From: Paenarthrobacter nitroguajacolicus
Lineage (GTDB): Bacteria > Actinomycetota > Actinomycetes > Actinomycetales > Micrococcaceae
Length of the DNA stretch: 64,000 bases
Direction: 5' to 3'
Assembly (NCBI RefSeq): GCF_007786235.1
Contig: NZ_VNFK01000003.1
Span: 124,001 to 188,000 of the forward strand
Part shown: piece after piece, positions 6,545 through 17,122 of the stretch
How positions within the stretch are numbered: the first letter of the stretch is position 1
How the letters are laid out: the number at the start of each line of letters is the position of its first letter
Notes under the pieces: generated by a model
What the model was told of the DNA's origin: nothing
Database searches by the model: none
Seen by the model: the letters and a program-made list of their open reading frames with translations, nothing else
Position numbers and translations under genes: made by a program

Positions 6545-8439
6545 GCCTCAGGACTTTTCCGGCTGGTCTCGTCCACTGAAAGCTGGGATTCGAACATCCG
6601 GAAGTACCGACCACGCAGGGCCACGAGTTCCCGGTGGGTACCTTGCTCGGCGATGCGCCCATCCTCCAGCATGTACACGATGTCCGCCTTCTCAATGGTG
6701 GCAAGGCGGTGGCTGATGGCGATGATGGTGCTGCTCCGGTCAGCGAAGAGACGCGTGAAAATGCGGTGCTCCGCCAAGGCGTCGATGGCGGAGGTGGGCT
6801 CGTCCATGACCATGAACGAGGCATCCCGGTAGAAGTTGCGCGCCATGGCCAGCCGTTGCCACTGCCCGCCTGAAAGCCCGCTCCCCTTGCGTCCCCGGGG
6901 ATCTTCCATCCAGTTGCTGACATGGTTCTCCAGGCCGTTGGGCAGTTTGTTGATGAATTCCATGGCCTCGGCGTCGGAGGCTGCCCGCCGAATGCGGTGA
7001 TCGTCCCGGGGCTGGTCCACATCCCCGAGGTAGATGTTCTCCGCCGCGGTGGCGAACTCGTATTTCAGGAATTCCTGGCTCAGGACGGCGAGGTGCCTGT
7101 GCCAACTGGTGATATCGATCCCGGCGAGGTCTGCGCCGTCGAGCAGTACTTGGCCTGAATCAGGCCTATACAGTCCCGCCAGAATCCGGATCAAGGTGGA
7201 CTTTCCTGCGCCATTCTCGCCGACGATCGCGATGTGCTGGCCGGCCTTGATGGTCATGGAAATGCCCTTGATGACCTCGATGTCGCTTCCCGTATAGCTG
7301 AAGCGGATGTCGCGGAGTTCCACGGTGGAAGGAGACGACGGCAGGGGCTGTTCTTTGCCACTGGGAACCGGCAGGGCCATGAAGAGCTCATAGTCCTTGA
7401 GGTTTGCGAGATCCTCGTCAATGGAGCTCAGGGAGGACACCAGGCTGTTTGCTGTGGACAACGCACGGCTCACGATCTGCTGCACATACAGGAATTGCCC
7501 CACAGGCTGGGCCCTGGCGATGATCTGTCCAACAACCCACACCAGCGAGACGACTTCGGCACCGTACTGCAGGGAATCAGCTGCCAGTTGCTTGGGGATG
7601 TACCGTTTTTGGAAGTCCAGCCGCCGGCGCTCATCAGCGTCCCGCAAACGGGACCGCAGGTCCATGAGGTACCCAACGATCCCGTAGAGCCGCATCTCGG
7701 CAATGTGCTGGGGCCGGAGCAGGTTCTGTTCGATCATCCGGCGCTGCCGCCGGGAATCAACCTGTGTGTTCCAGTGTGCGATCTGCTCGCGCGACAGTTT
7801 GAACTGCAGGTAGACACTGGGCACGATCGCCACCAGCACAATCACGGCGATCCACCAGCTGACCAGCAGCAGCGCCCCAATGGCGAGGATCACGGAAACA
7901 AGCTGCGTGAAAATGGCGGCAATTCGGTCCAGGACCCTGGCATAGGAATCGGAGAACCGCTTGGCGCGGTCGTAGAGGTCCACTGTTTCTTTGTCGTCAT
8001 AGCGCCAGAACTCCAGCGCCAGGAAACGCTGGTACATCATGTCGCCCACGATTGCGCCGACCTTGAAGCTCATGAGCTGCTGGATATAGCGGTCCACGCT
8101 GCTGAAGGCGCCCCAGAACAGCCCAAGCGCCGCCGTGATGATGACGTACAGAATGGCCCGGGGGCCGGCGTCGGGGTCTCCTGCGTAACCGGCGGCCAAC
8201 GCGGTAGTGGTCAGCGCGGCAAAGTAGGTGGTGACCAGCGGCAGGGTGGCGGAGATCAACGAGCCGGCCACCTTCATGAGGACGGCAACGGGCGAGGCTT
8301 TGAAGCTGACTTTCAGGACCTGCCCGACGGCGCGTGCATAGGGCCGCAGCGCCAGCTTGCGGGGCGGCGTCTTGACCGGTTGGACTGAGTTCAGTCGGAC
8401 CGACTCCGGGTGCCGCGGTTGCGCGGGCTTTTCAGACAT
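6541..8439 (-). CDS. ABC exporter, fused membrane and ATPase domains
   Basis: A 632-residue half-transporter: six-helix ABC membrane domain at about residues 50-350, then an ATPase domain. Walker A GENGAGKS is at 407-414, Q-loop LSQEF near 453, signature LSGGQ at 522-526, Walker B FMVMDE at 542-547 and the H-loop histidine at 577. All catalytic residues are intact, so it should be an active exporter working as a homodimer. The substrate is unknown. The gene is single, convergent with the WXG100 module and terminator-less at the junction. A TAGGCT box lies 6 nt before ATG 8439 and there is no clear ribosome binding site, so it is probably leaderless. Confidence 0.88.
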   Translation of the reverse strand: MSEKPAQPRHPESVRLNSVQPVKTPPRKLALRPYARAVGQVLKVSFKASPVAVLMKVAGSLISATLPLVTTYFAALTTTALAAGYAGDPDAGPRAILYVIITAALGLFWGAFSSVDRYIQQLMSFKVGAIVGDMMYQRFLALEFWRYDDKETVDLYDRAKRFSDSYARVLDRIAAIFTQLVSVILAIGALLLVSWWIAVIVLVAIVPSVYLQFKLSREQIAHWNTQVDSRRQRRMIEQNLLRPQHIAEMRLYGIVGYLMDLRSRLRDADERRRLDFQKRYIPKQLAADSLQYGAEVVSLVWVVGQIIARAQPVGQFLYVQQIVSRALSTANSLVSSLSSIDEDLANLKDYELFMALPVPSGKEQPLPSSPSTVELRDIRFSYTGSDIEVIKGISMTIKAGQHIAIVGENGAGKSTLIRILAGLYRPDSGQVLLDGADLAGIDITSWHRHLAVLSQEFLKYEFATAAENIYLGDVDQPRDDHRIRRAASDAEAMEFINKLPNGLENHVSNWMEDPRGRKGSGLSGGQWQRLAMARNFYRDASFMVMDEPTSAIDALAEHRIFTRLFADRSSTIIAISHRLATIEKADIVYMLEDGRIAEQGTHRELVALRGRYFRMFESQLSVDETSRKSPEA

Positions 8440-8445
8440 GACCCC

Positions 8446-8451
8446 AGCCTA
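8446..8451 (-). promoter_or_regulatory. -10 box of leaderless ABC exporter promoter
   Basis: TAGGCT on the minus strand, with 6 nt (GGGGTC) to ATG 8439. Confidence 0.5.
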
Positions 8452-8487
8452 TGCTTGTGGACCGACACTATTGCCGCCTCCTTAAAC

Positions 8488-8523
8488 AGCTGTTCCCCGC
8501 GGATGCTTCCACGGGGAACAGCT
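8488..8523 (-). terminator. Terminator of guaB
   Basis: Perfect 12-bp stem AGCTGTTCCCCG (8488-8499) / CGGGGAACAGCT (8512-8523), just past the guaB stop. The T-run is short (GTTTAAGG). Confidence 0.7.
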
Positions 8524-8529
8524 TGGATA

Positions 8530-10074
<1,545 letters not shown>

Positions 10075-10284
10075 TTAACTGGTAGGGGTTGCAACTGATG
10101 ACCAGCCCGTCATTACGGGACTGGCCTGTGCATAGGGTACCGCGAGGCAGAAAACATGCTGCCGGTATTGAATAAATAGTAGAACCTCCGCGCCGATCGC
10201 CATATTCCGCGACGTATGAGTGTGAGCAACAGCACTGCCGGCATGCCGCCGTCGTACGTTTGGGAACCGCTCCGCCAAGGGACG

Positions 10285-12366
10285 CTAGCTGCTTGACCAG
10301 CCTGTGGCGGCCAGCAGCCGTTCCTCGAACATCGGGATCATGCTCTGCACGTAGGTCTTACTGAGGTGGTTGTCATCCTTATAGACATAGACGTTGCCCA
10401 CGACTGCCGGACAGGTCCCTTGCTCGCAGATGAAGTCGCTCATGTCCAACAAGTGAAGCCCATCCACCTTGCCGACGTAGTCATCCAAGGGTGACGCGTC
10501 CGCCAAGGATTGCTCCAGGGGAACGTTGCAGTCGGGCGAATCCTTGCCCTTCTTCTGGACGCACTCGGGCATGTTGAAGCTGAAGCGCGGATTGTCCCGC
10601 ACCCCCACTACCTCGATGCCAAGATCCGTGAACGGCTTGATGCCTTCGAGGTAGCCGGGCACTTCGGTTTCGAACGGCGCGTCGACGTGCGTCAGCGATG
10701 CCACCGTAAACACGGCGTCCGGCTTGTGCTCAAGGACGTAGGCAGAACTTGCTTTGTTGAACTCGTTGCAGAAATCGGGTCGTTCCTCCGATTGGGCACC
10801 AAACCGGCAACCGCCCTTCAGCAAGGTCACCACTTCCCAGCCGTGCTGCTTGGCTATCGGGCCGAGGGCGGCCATGTACTGCTGGGAGTGCGAATCACCC
10901 AACACGACGATTCTCTTGGTGACTACCTCGGGTTCCTCATTCTGGAGGCATCCCTCCAGCACCGGGTCGCTGGGGACATGGTCACCCGTGCAAGCACCGT
11001 CGACGTTCGCCCATTCGTCCTTCATGGCTGCCGGCGCCGGGATGATCCGCGCCTCCTCGCTCGGCTGCCCTACATATTCAGGGGACAACGCGGCCGCGCC
11101 CGGGGTCAGTTCGTGGGGCTGGGCGGCGATCGCCGTGGCCTCCGCGGTGATGGCTCCCTGCCACGCGGTGACCGGAAGCGCCAGCAGGGCACCGCAGGCA
11201 GCAATCACGACGGCGGCACGCCAGGACCGCACGTCCGGCCACTTCCAGCGCCGCATGGGTTCTTCCACACACCTGGTGGTGACCATTGCGAGCACCGTTG
11301 CTGCCGCCATGATGCCGAGGCCTTCAACGATTCCGGGCGTGCCGGTATCGGTGGCGAGGAGGAAAAAGACAAGAATCGGCCAGTGCCACAAGTAAAGGGC
11401 GTAGGAGATGCCTCCCACGCCCACCAACGGACGGGAACTGAGGATCCGGTCGACACCCCACCGGCTGCCACTTTGCCCGGCTACGATCACGCACGCGGCG
11501 GCAAGGGTGGGCCACAGGGCCACGAAGCCAGGGAAGGAGCGGTCCACGGTGAGCAGCAGCCCGCACGCAAGCATTGCCGCAATGCCTGCCCACCCCAGCA
11601 CAACACGGAGCCGGCGTCCTGGCTTCAGGTAGGGAAGAGCCAAGGCAAGCAGGGATCCCAGGGCGAACTCCCACAACCGGGCACACGTGTCGAAGTAGGC
11701 GTATGCCTGGTTGCTGTATGTCTGTTCGATGCTGAACACGAGCGAAGCGACGAACACCGCGCCAAAGGCTACGAACAACAACTGCCTGTGACCCACAGCT
11801 TTGCGCTGCGGAAACCATGTGGCCAGTCGAGGCTGCAGCAGGGCGACACCGGCGAAGATCAGCGGCCACAGGATGAACACCTGGCCTTGCACAGACAACG
11901 ACCAGAAATGTTGCAGGGGGCTGGCGTCCACATGCTGCTGGGCATAGTAGTCGACGGCGAAAGCGGCAAGCTGCCAGTTCTGACGGTAGGTGAGGGAAGC
12001 CCAGGCCTCTGTCAGGACATCGGGCCATCGGCTTTGCGGGATGAGCGCCCACGTGCCGGCCAGGATCGCCAGGAGCACCACAACCACTGCGGGCAGCAAG
12101 CGCTTGAACACGTGAAGCCAGTGCTGCAGGAGGCGCAACGGTTTGCGGTTCTCCAGCTTGCGGGTGAACGACAACGTCAGCAGGAACGCGGAGATCAGCA
12201 GGAACACGTCCACGCCGCCGGACACCCGGCCGAGCCAGATGTGATAGGCCGCGACCATGAGCACCGCCAGGGCGCGCAGTCCCTGGACCTCCGGACGGAA
12301 GCCGGGTTTCGTCGTCGTGCGTTCTTTGGCCGCCGGAGCGGCCTCCCTTGCGCGTATATCCATCAT
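10285..12366 (-). CDS. Acyltransferase-3 / SGNH-domain O-acyltransferase, copy 1
   Basis: A 693-residue membrane protein. Residues about 20-400 are the multi-helix acyltransferase-3 domain with the catalytic-type histidine H42 in the YHIW motif and the VSGGVDVFLLISAF helix. Residues about 430-690 are an SGNH esterase-like domain with GDSHS near 487 and DNHLSK near 667. Such OafA/YrhL-type fusions O-acylate cell-surface polysaccharides; the target here is unknown. ATG 12366 overlaps the stop of the upstream paralogue by 4 nt (ATGA), so the pair is translationally coupled. Confidence 0.9.
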   Translation of the reverse strand: MMDIRAREAAPAAKERTTTKPGFRPEVQGLRALAVLMVAAYHIWLGRVSGGVDVFLLISAFLLTLSFTRKLENRKPLRLLQHWLHVFKRLLPAVVVVLLAILAGTWALIPQSRWPDVLTEAWASLTYRQNWQLAAFAVDYYAQQHVDASPLQHFWSLSVQGQVFILWPLIFAGVALLQPRLATWFPQRKAVGHRQLLFVAFGAVFVASLVFSIEQTYSNQAYAYFDTCARLWEFALGSLLALALPYLKPGRRLRVVLGWAGIAAMLACGLLLTVDRSFPGFVALWPTLAAACVIVAGQSGSRWGVDRILSSRPLVGVGGISYALYLWHWPILVFFLLATDTGTPGIVEGLGIMAAATVLAMVTTRCVEEPMRRWKWPDVRSWRAAVVIAACGALLALPVTAWQGAITAEATAIAAQPHELTPGAAALSPEYVGQPSEEARIIPAPAAMKDEWANVDGACTGDHVPSDPVLEGCLQNEEPEVVTKRIVVLGDSHSQQYMAALGPIAKQHGWEVVTLLKGGCRFGAQSEERPDFCNEFNKASSAYVLEHKPDAVFTVASLTHVDAPFETEVPGYLEGIKPFTDLGIEVVGVRDNPRFSFNMPECVQKKGKDSPDCNVPLEQSLADASPLDDYVGKVDGLHLLDMSDFICEQGTCPAVVGNVYVYKDDNHLSKTYVQSMIPMFEERLLAATGWSSS

Positions 12367-14426
12367 CGTTGCCACCCGGTCGCGGCAAACCACCTTTCCT
12401 CAAACATTTCGCTCATGCTGGTGACGTACGTCTTGGACAAGTGGTTGTCGTCCAGGTAGACGAAGACGTTTCCCACCACGCTGGGGCACGTGACGCCATC
12501 GCAAAGAAGGTCCGTCATATCCAGGAAAGCGGCGTTGCCAAACATGCCTTGCACCGCCATCAAGGGATTCTCTGCCGCAATGACATCGGGTTGGTCGGAC
12601 TTGCAGTCGGCGCTGTCCACGCCCTTGGCCAACGCACATTCGGTGACGTTGTAGTCGTACCGGGGGTTGTCGCGAATGGCGACCACCCCGATGCCAAGGT
12701 CGTTGAAGTTGGTCACGGTCTGCTCAAAGCCGTACACCAACTGCTCATCCGAGGACGACGGCGATGCCATGGTTCCCACCATGAACACGGCGTCCGGCGC
12801 GTGGGCGGCCGCGTACTTGAACGCTGCGGCGTTGAAGTCGTTGCACTCCGGTTCCGCATCCGGATTGTCGGGCATGAAGTGGCATCCGCCCAGCAACAGG
12901 GCCGTCACCTTCCAGTGCTCGGCTTCAGCGAGGGGACCCAGCGCGGCAAGCCATTGCTGGGAGTGGGAATCGCCCAACACCAGGATTTCCTTGACAGCGT
13001 CATCCCCCACGCCGTTCTGCTGGCATTTGTCCTGCAGCATCTTTTCGTCCGGCCGGGACTCACCCTCGCACGGGCCCGCCAAGGTTGCCCAGTCCTCGGG
13101 CAGTTGCTCCGCTGTGGGCAGCGTCTTGGCGCCGTCGCTGACCAGGTCCACGTAGCCGGGCAGGAGTGCGTGGGCTCCCGGGTTGTCGTTGAAAGCCTGT
13201 GCCTGCGCGGCTTTGAGGTCGAGATCCTGCTTGTACTGGAACCCCAGGAGCGGCGAGCACGCTACGGCGAGGCACGCTGCGATGGCGATGGCTGAGCGGC
13301 GACGCTTGACCTCAGGCCACTTCCATTCCCGGAACGGCTTTTCCACGTACTTGGTGGTGAGGAAGGCCAGCGTGAGTGCCAAGGCAATGATGACGGTCCC
13401 CGAAAGCCACCCCGCGTGGTCCTTGCCGCTCCACGCCAGTGCGATCACCAGGATGGGCCAATGCCAAAGGTAGAGGGCATAGGAGTTGTCGCCCAGCCGG
13501 ACCAGGAACTTGGAACTGAGGATCCGGTCTACCCCGAACCGGCTCCCCGTCTGGCCTGCGGCAATAACCGCCACGGCCGCCAGGGTGGGCCATAGCGCGA
13601 CGAACCCCGGGAAAGCGGTCTGGACCTGCAGCAGGACACCGCAACTGAGCATCGCCAGCACGCCGATCCAGCCCATCACCACGCGGACGGGCTTGGCGAA
13701 GTTCAGCCCGGGGAGAACCAGTGCCAGCAAGGTGCCCAGGGCAAACTCCCACAGCCGCGCAAAGGTATCGAAGTAGGCCACGGCCTGGTTTGTGGCGGTG
13801 AAAATGACGGAGTAGGTGAGCGAGAGGACGAAGATCATCGCGAAGACGTACGCCAGCGTTGCCCTGTACCGCAGGCCGAATCGGCGGCACAGAACCGCGA
13901 CGGTGGCGAAAATGACGGGCCACATGATGAAGACCTGGCCTTGGATGGACAGCGACCAGAAGTGCTGCAGTGGGCTCGCGAGGCTGTGGTCCGCCGCGTA
14001 GTAGTCCACTGCCAGCCCCTGGAGGAGCCAGTTCTCGAAGTAGAACAGCGAAGCCCAGGCTTGGTGCACCACTTCCACCCAACGGGTGGGCGGAAGAAAC
14101 ACGAAGGTAGCTGCGAGTGTTGCCAGCAGAACCACGACGACGGCGGGCAGCAGACGTCTGAACAAATGCAGCCAGTGCCGCAACAGGTCCATGGGGCGGC
14201 GCTGCTTGTAGCGTCCGGTGAACTGCAGCGTCATAAGGAACGCAGAGATCAGGAGGAACACGTCCACGCCCCCTGAGACACGTCCGATCCAGATGTGGTA
14301 GCTCACCACCATGAGGACGGCGAGGGAGCGAAGACCTTGTATTTCGGGACGGAACTTAGACTTTGCAACGGGTCCGGAAGCTCGCCTACCGCGATTGGCA
14401 GGGGCTGGGATCGTCGGCGTAGTCAC
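12363..14426 (-). CDS. Acyltransferase-3 / SGNH-domain O-acyltransferase, copy 2
   Basis: A 687-residue paralogue of the gene just downstream, with the same architecture: acyltransferase-3 domain with histidine H44 (SYHIW), and a C-terminal SGNH domain with GDSHS near residue 484 and DNHLSK near 659. Protein similarity to the neighbour is plain over the whole length (shared VSGGVDVFLLISAF, LQHFWSLS-QGQVF, LYLWHWPIL). GTG 14426 is preferred because GAGGAA lies 9 nt upstream; an ATG at 14468 in the same frame has no ribosome binding site. First gene of a two-gene operon. Confidence 0.9.
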   Translation of the reverse strand: MTTPTIPAPANRGRRASGPVAKSKFRPEIQGLRSLAVLMVVSYHIWIGRVSGGVDVFLLISAFLMTLQFTGRYKQRRPMDLLRHWLHLFRRLLPAVVVVLLATLAATFVFLPPTRWVEVVHQAWASLFYFENWLLQGLAVDYYAADHSLASPLQHFWSLSIQGQVFIMWPVIFATVAVLCRRFGLRYRATLAYVFAMIFVLSLTYSVIFTATNQAVAYFDTFARLWEFALGTLLALVLPGLNFAKPVRVVMGWIGVLAMLSCGVLLQVQTAFPGFVALWPTLAAVAVIAAGQTGSRFGVDRILSSKFLVRLGDNSYALYLWHWPILVIALAWSGKDHAGWLSGTVIIALALTLAFLTTKYVEKPFREWKWPEVKRRRSAIAIAACLAVACSPLLGFQYKQDLDLKAAQAQAFNDNPGAHALLPGYVDLVSDGAKTLPTAEQLPEDWATLAGPCEGESRPDEKMLQDKCQQNGVGDDAVKEILVLGDSHSQQWLAALGPLAEAEHWKVTALLLGGCHFMPDNPDAEPECNDFNAAAFKYAAAHAPDAVFMVGTMASPSSSDEQLVYGFEQTVTNFNDLGIGVVAIRDNPRYDYNVTECALAKGVDSADCKSDQPDVIAAENPLMAVQGMFGNAAFLDMTDLLCDGVTCPSVVGNVFVYLDDNHLSKTYVTSMSEMFEERWFAATGWQR

Positions 14427-14646
14427 GTTAGGCAGTTCCTCAAAGCTGTGGCACAAAGCATCAATCATACGCGGTTTGGCTGGCCGAACCCATTCGGGAG
14501 GGCCTTTCCGGCCGCCGTATGACCCTCAATTAGCGCAGGTCCAGCTATGGATTTTCCCAGCCGCACCTGTGCGTGACCTGTGCTGGTTAAGCCCTGACGT
14601 CCACCGGTGGAACTACGCTGAAGCCTGACGAAAAGGAGGGAACCCC

Positions 14647-15624
14647 ATGATGGTGCAACTGCGCCTTTGTGTGCCGGCCGACTTGTCCCAAGCGGTCCTG
14701 GAATGTTGTCTGGCGCAGACCGGAACCGCGGAGACAGCCCACCACAGGGGTGCATCGGTGGTCCCGCCCGGCGACTTGATTACCGTTCAAATAGCCCGGG
14801 AATCCGCGGAAGAACTGATCGGGCGGCTGCACGTGCTGAGGGTTCCGGAGCTCGGCTCCATTTCCATTTCGTCGCCGGACCTGGTCTTGTCCGCTCGCGC
14901 GGACGAGGCCGAGGCGTCCGCGCCCGGAGAGTCCGCGGATTCCGTCATTTGGGACGAAGTGTCGAGGCAAACCGGGGAAGACTCGAAGTTGACGTGGAGC
15001 TATCTGGCGTTCCTGCTCATAGCCACCCAGTTGGCCGCGATCGGCATTGTGACCGATTCCACCATCGCAATTGTTGGTGCCATGGTGGTGGGACCCGAGT
15101 TCGGACCATTGGCCGCGTTGGCTGTGGGGCTGGTGGAACGGAAGTGGCGATTGATACGCGCATCCGCCCTTGCACTTGGTGTGGGTTTCCCACTCGCTAT
15201 GGTGGTGACGGCCGCTGCGGCCTGGCTCTCGATCCCCCTTGGGCTGTTTCCCTTGGATGCGCTGGAGCGTGGGTCGGCCGTCGAATTCATCTACCACCCC
15301 GGCCCTTATTCATTGATTGTTGCCGCGCTTGCCGGGGCTGCGGGAATGCTGTCCATGATCAGCCACAGATCCTCCGCCCTGGTGGGGGTTTTCATTTCCG
15401 TCACAACAGTCCCCGCCGCGGGGTATGTCGCCGTCGCCCTTGTCCTGGGCGAATACAACAAAGCCGCGGGATCAGCCATGCAGCTGGCACTGAACCTTGT
15501 GGGAATCGTGTCAGCTGCGGTTGCCGTACTGCTGTTCTACCGACTCATCGGCAAACGAGTCTCCCCTTCCCGGCGCCGCCCCACCGTCGGTGGGCGCTCA
15601 CTGGTCAGCCGCCGGGCAAGGTGA
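14647..15624 (+). CDS. DUF389 family membrane protein
   Basis: A 325-residue protein. Residues 1-115 are a soluble domain with ferredoxin-like beta-alpha pattern; from about residue 118 onward there are five to six membrane helices containing the conserved DUF389 block IVGAMVVGPEFGP. The biochemical role of the family is not established. ATG 14647 follows AAAAGGAGGG. Its last 88 nt overlap the 3' end of the convergent flavin monooxygenase gene, so both proteins share DNA for their last 28 or so residues on opposite strands. That tail is basic (KRVSPSRRR...). Confidence 0.85.
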   Translation: MMVQLRLCVPADLSQAVLECCLAQTGTAETAHHRGASVVPPGDLITVQIARESAEELIGRLHVLRVPELGSISISSPDLVLSARADEAEASAPGESADSVIWDEVSRQTGEDSKLTWSYLAFLLIATQLAAIGIVTDSTIAIVGAMVVGPEFGPLAALAVGLVERKWRLIRASALALGVGFPLAMVVTAAAAWLSIPLGLFPLDALERGSAVEFIYHPGPYSLIVAALAGAAGMLSMISHRSSALVGVFISVTTVPAAGYVAVALVLGEYNKAAGSAMQLALNLVGIVSAAVAVLLFYRLIGKRVSPSRRRPTVGGRSLVSRRAR

Positions 15625-16667
15625 CGGGCATCCTTGCCCACTCCGGGCAAGGTTGCCGATGCAGCCGCGAACAGGAACTCCTGGCCAATGAAGTACACGC
15701 CGGGAACGTCATCGGCTACTCCCCTGGTCTGCCTCGGTTCACCGTGGAGGTCGAACACCGGCAGCTTCACCCACGAATAGTCCTCGTGATAGCCCGTGCA
15801 CCAAATGACGTTGCTTGCTTTTACACGGGTTCCGTCAGCCAGGACCGGTTGGCCGTTGGACACCCCAGCCAGCCTCGGGGCCAAGTGGACTCCGGCCGCA
15901 ACCAGATCCTTGGATTTGGTCCTGATCAGCGGAGCAGCCATGGACTTGAACCCCGGAGCCGCTTTGCGACCAATGGGCGTGTTGAGGTTCAGGACGTAGA
16001 GCCCCAGGAACCGGACCACGGGCAGCGCAAAGCGTGCGGCCGTCCGACCATGCCGCAGCGGCATTTCGGCGCTGGGCTTACCGGCGAGCTGGGTGGGATG
16101 GGTATGTCCGACTTCGAGGGCGATCTCCGCTCCTGAATTGCCCAACCCCACCACGAGCACAGGACCTTCCCGCAACTGCCCGGGGTTTTTGTAGTCCTGG
16201 GAATGCAGCTGCAGTATTGCCGGATCCAGCTCTCCAGCGAACGGCGGCCGTTTGGGGATGCGGTGCCCTCCAGTGGCGATCACTACGTTGCGGGCGTGCC
16301 AGGTCCGGTTGCCCGCCCTGATGGTGAAGGCCTCACCGTCCCGGTTGATTTCGTCCACGCGGATGCCTGGAACAAAGGGGAGGTCAAAGCGGCGAACGTA
16401 GTCTTCCAGATAGTCAGCCAGTTGGTCTTTGGTGGGGAAGGCCAGGCGGTCGCCGGGGAAAGGCGAGCCTGGGAGTCCGTCATACTTGGCGGGTGTGAAG
16501 AGCCGCAGCGAGTCCCAGCGCAGACGCCAAGCGTCCCCGGGCCTGTGGTTTAGGTCCAGTATGAGGAAGTCCCTGCCTTCCTTGGCCAACCAATATGCGA
16601 GCGCGAGCCCGGCCTGACCGCCTCCCACAATAACGGTGTCCACCACTGGATTCTGGTGCGATGACAT
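15537..16667 (-). CDS. FAD/NAD(P)-dependent flavin monooxygenase (CzcO-type)
   Basis: A 376-residue two-dinucleotide-fold flavoprotein. The FAD motif GGGQAG is at residues 15-20, ATGGH at 131-135, the NADPH motif GLGNSG at 174-179, and a second ATG-like CTGYHEDYSW near the C-terminus. This order matches flavin monooxygenases of the CzcO/YdhS-like group, which hydroxylate small molecules with NADPH and O2; the substrate is unknown. ATG 16667 has AAGGAAA upstream. The 3' end overlaps the DUF389 gene by 88 nt. The SemiSWEET-like gene and the LuxR regulator lie upstream on the same strand. Confidence 0.85.
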   Translation of the reverse strand: MSSHQNPVVDTVIVGGGQAGLALAYWLAKEGRDFLILDLNHRPGDAWRLRWDSLRLFTPAKYDGLPGSPFPGDRLAFPTKDQLADYLEDYVRRFDLPFVPGIRVDEINRDGEAFTIRAGNRTWHARNVVIATGGHRIPKRPPFAGELDPAILQLHSQDYKNPGQLREGPVLVVGLGNSGAEIALEVGHTHPTQLAGKPSAEMPLRHGRTAARFALPVVRFLGLYVLNLNTPIGRKAAPGFKSMAAPLIRTKSKDLVAAGVHLAPRLAGVSNGQPVLADGTRVKASNVIWCTGYHEDYSWVKLPVFDLHGEPRQTRGVADDVPGVYFIGQEFLFAAASATLPGVGKDARHLARRLTSERPPTVGRRREGETRLPMSR

Positions 16668-16694
16668 GGTCGTTTCCTTTCTTGTTTGCCAGGA

Positions 16695-17024
16695 TCAATG
16701 AGCCAAATGCGGTTCGTGAACAACTGCCGGAGAGGTTTCCGGACCCTCAAGCTGCCCATCACCGGGCATCTTCCGGTATCGCAGGCACCACACGAGCATC
16801 AGTGCCGATGCCACCACGTAGAAGGTGTGCAGCAACCACACCGGACCTGCCGGGAGATCAAAGACATACAACGAGTGCACGACGTTGGCGACGTTGGTCA
16901 GGGCCATGTTGCCCAGGCTGTATGACGCCAGGTCCTTCGTTCGGACTGCCTTGAGCAACATGGGCAGCATGCTGGCTGCGAAGAGCACGGTGGATACGGT
17001 GCCGGCAAGCAGTGGAATGTTCAT
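16695..17024 (-). CDS. Small SemiSWEET/PQ-loop-like membrane protein
   Basis: A 109-residue protein with three membrane helices (about residues 3-25, 35-55 and 62-84) and a charged tail. The first helix ends in MLPMLLKAVRTKD, and the second contains GNMALTN followed by VHSLYV. This resembles the SemiSWEET/PQ-loop pattern (Pro in helix 1, Asn in the second half), in which a dimer transports small sugars. The proline is not followed by the usual Gln, so transport is not certain. It precedes the monooxygenase gene by 27 nt on the same strand, likely one transcript. TAGCTT lies 6 nt before ATG 17024, without a ribosome binding site. Confidence 0.7.
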   Translation of the reverse strand: MNIPLLAGTVSTVLFAASMLPMLLKAVRTKDLASYSLGNMALTNVANVVHSLYVFDLPAGPVWLLHTFYVVASALMLVWCLRYRKMPGDGQLEGPETSPAVVHEPHLAH

Positions 17025-17030
17025 AAGGAC

Positions 17031-17036
17031 AAGCTA
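17031..17036 (-). promoter_or_regulatory. -10 box of leaderless promoter of the SemiSWEET-monooxygenase unit
   Basis: TAGCTT on the minus strand with 6 nt (GTCCTT) to ATG 17024. It separates this unit from the LuxR regulator gene upstream. Confidence 0.45.
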
Positions 17037-17122
17037 TGAGCCCAGCCCTCTGGTCCGCGTCGGCAGAATGGCCCATTCATTGCACTGCGGCATGGGTATT
17101 TCTGCTCAGGAGGTGTGGAGCG

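Noticed and set aside
10102..10127. Small hairpin CCAG-CCGT/ACGG-CTGG in the guaB leader, considered as a purine riboswitch.
   Set aside because: Too short and simple; no conserved riboswitch core.
10246..10258. 13-mer CCGCCGTCGTACG shared with 18825-18837.
   Set aside because: Two copies of a GC-rich 13-mer in 64 kb with no matching gene context could be chance.
10075..10278. 67-codon minus-strand frame upstream of guaB.
   Set aside because: No ribosome binding site, no family, and it overlaps the likely guaB promoter region.
10510..12459. 649-codon plus-strand frame opposite the first acyltransferase gene.
   Set aside because: Antisense shadow; the real protein on the minus strand has catalytic motifs and membrane helices.
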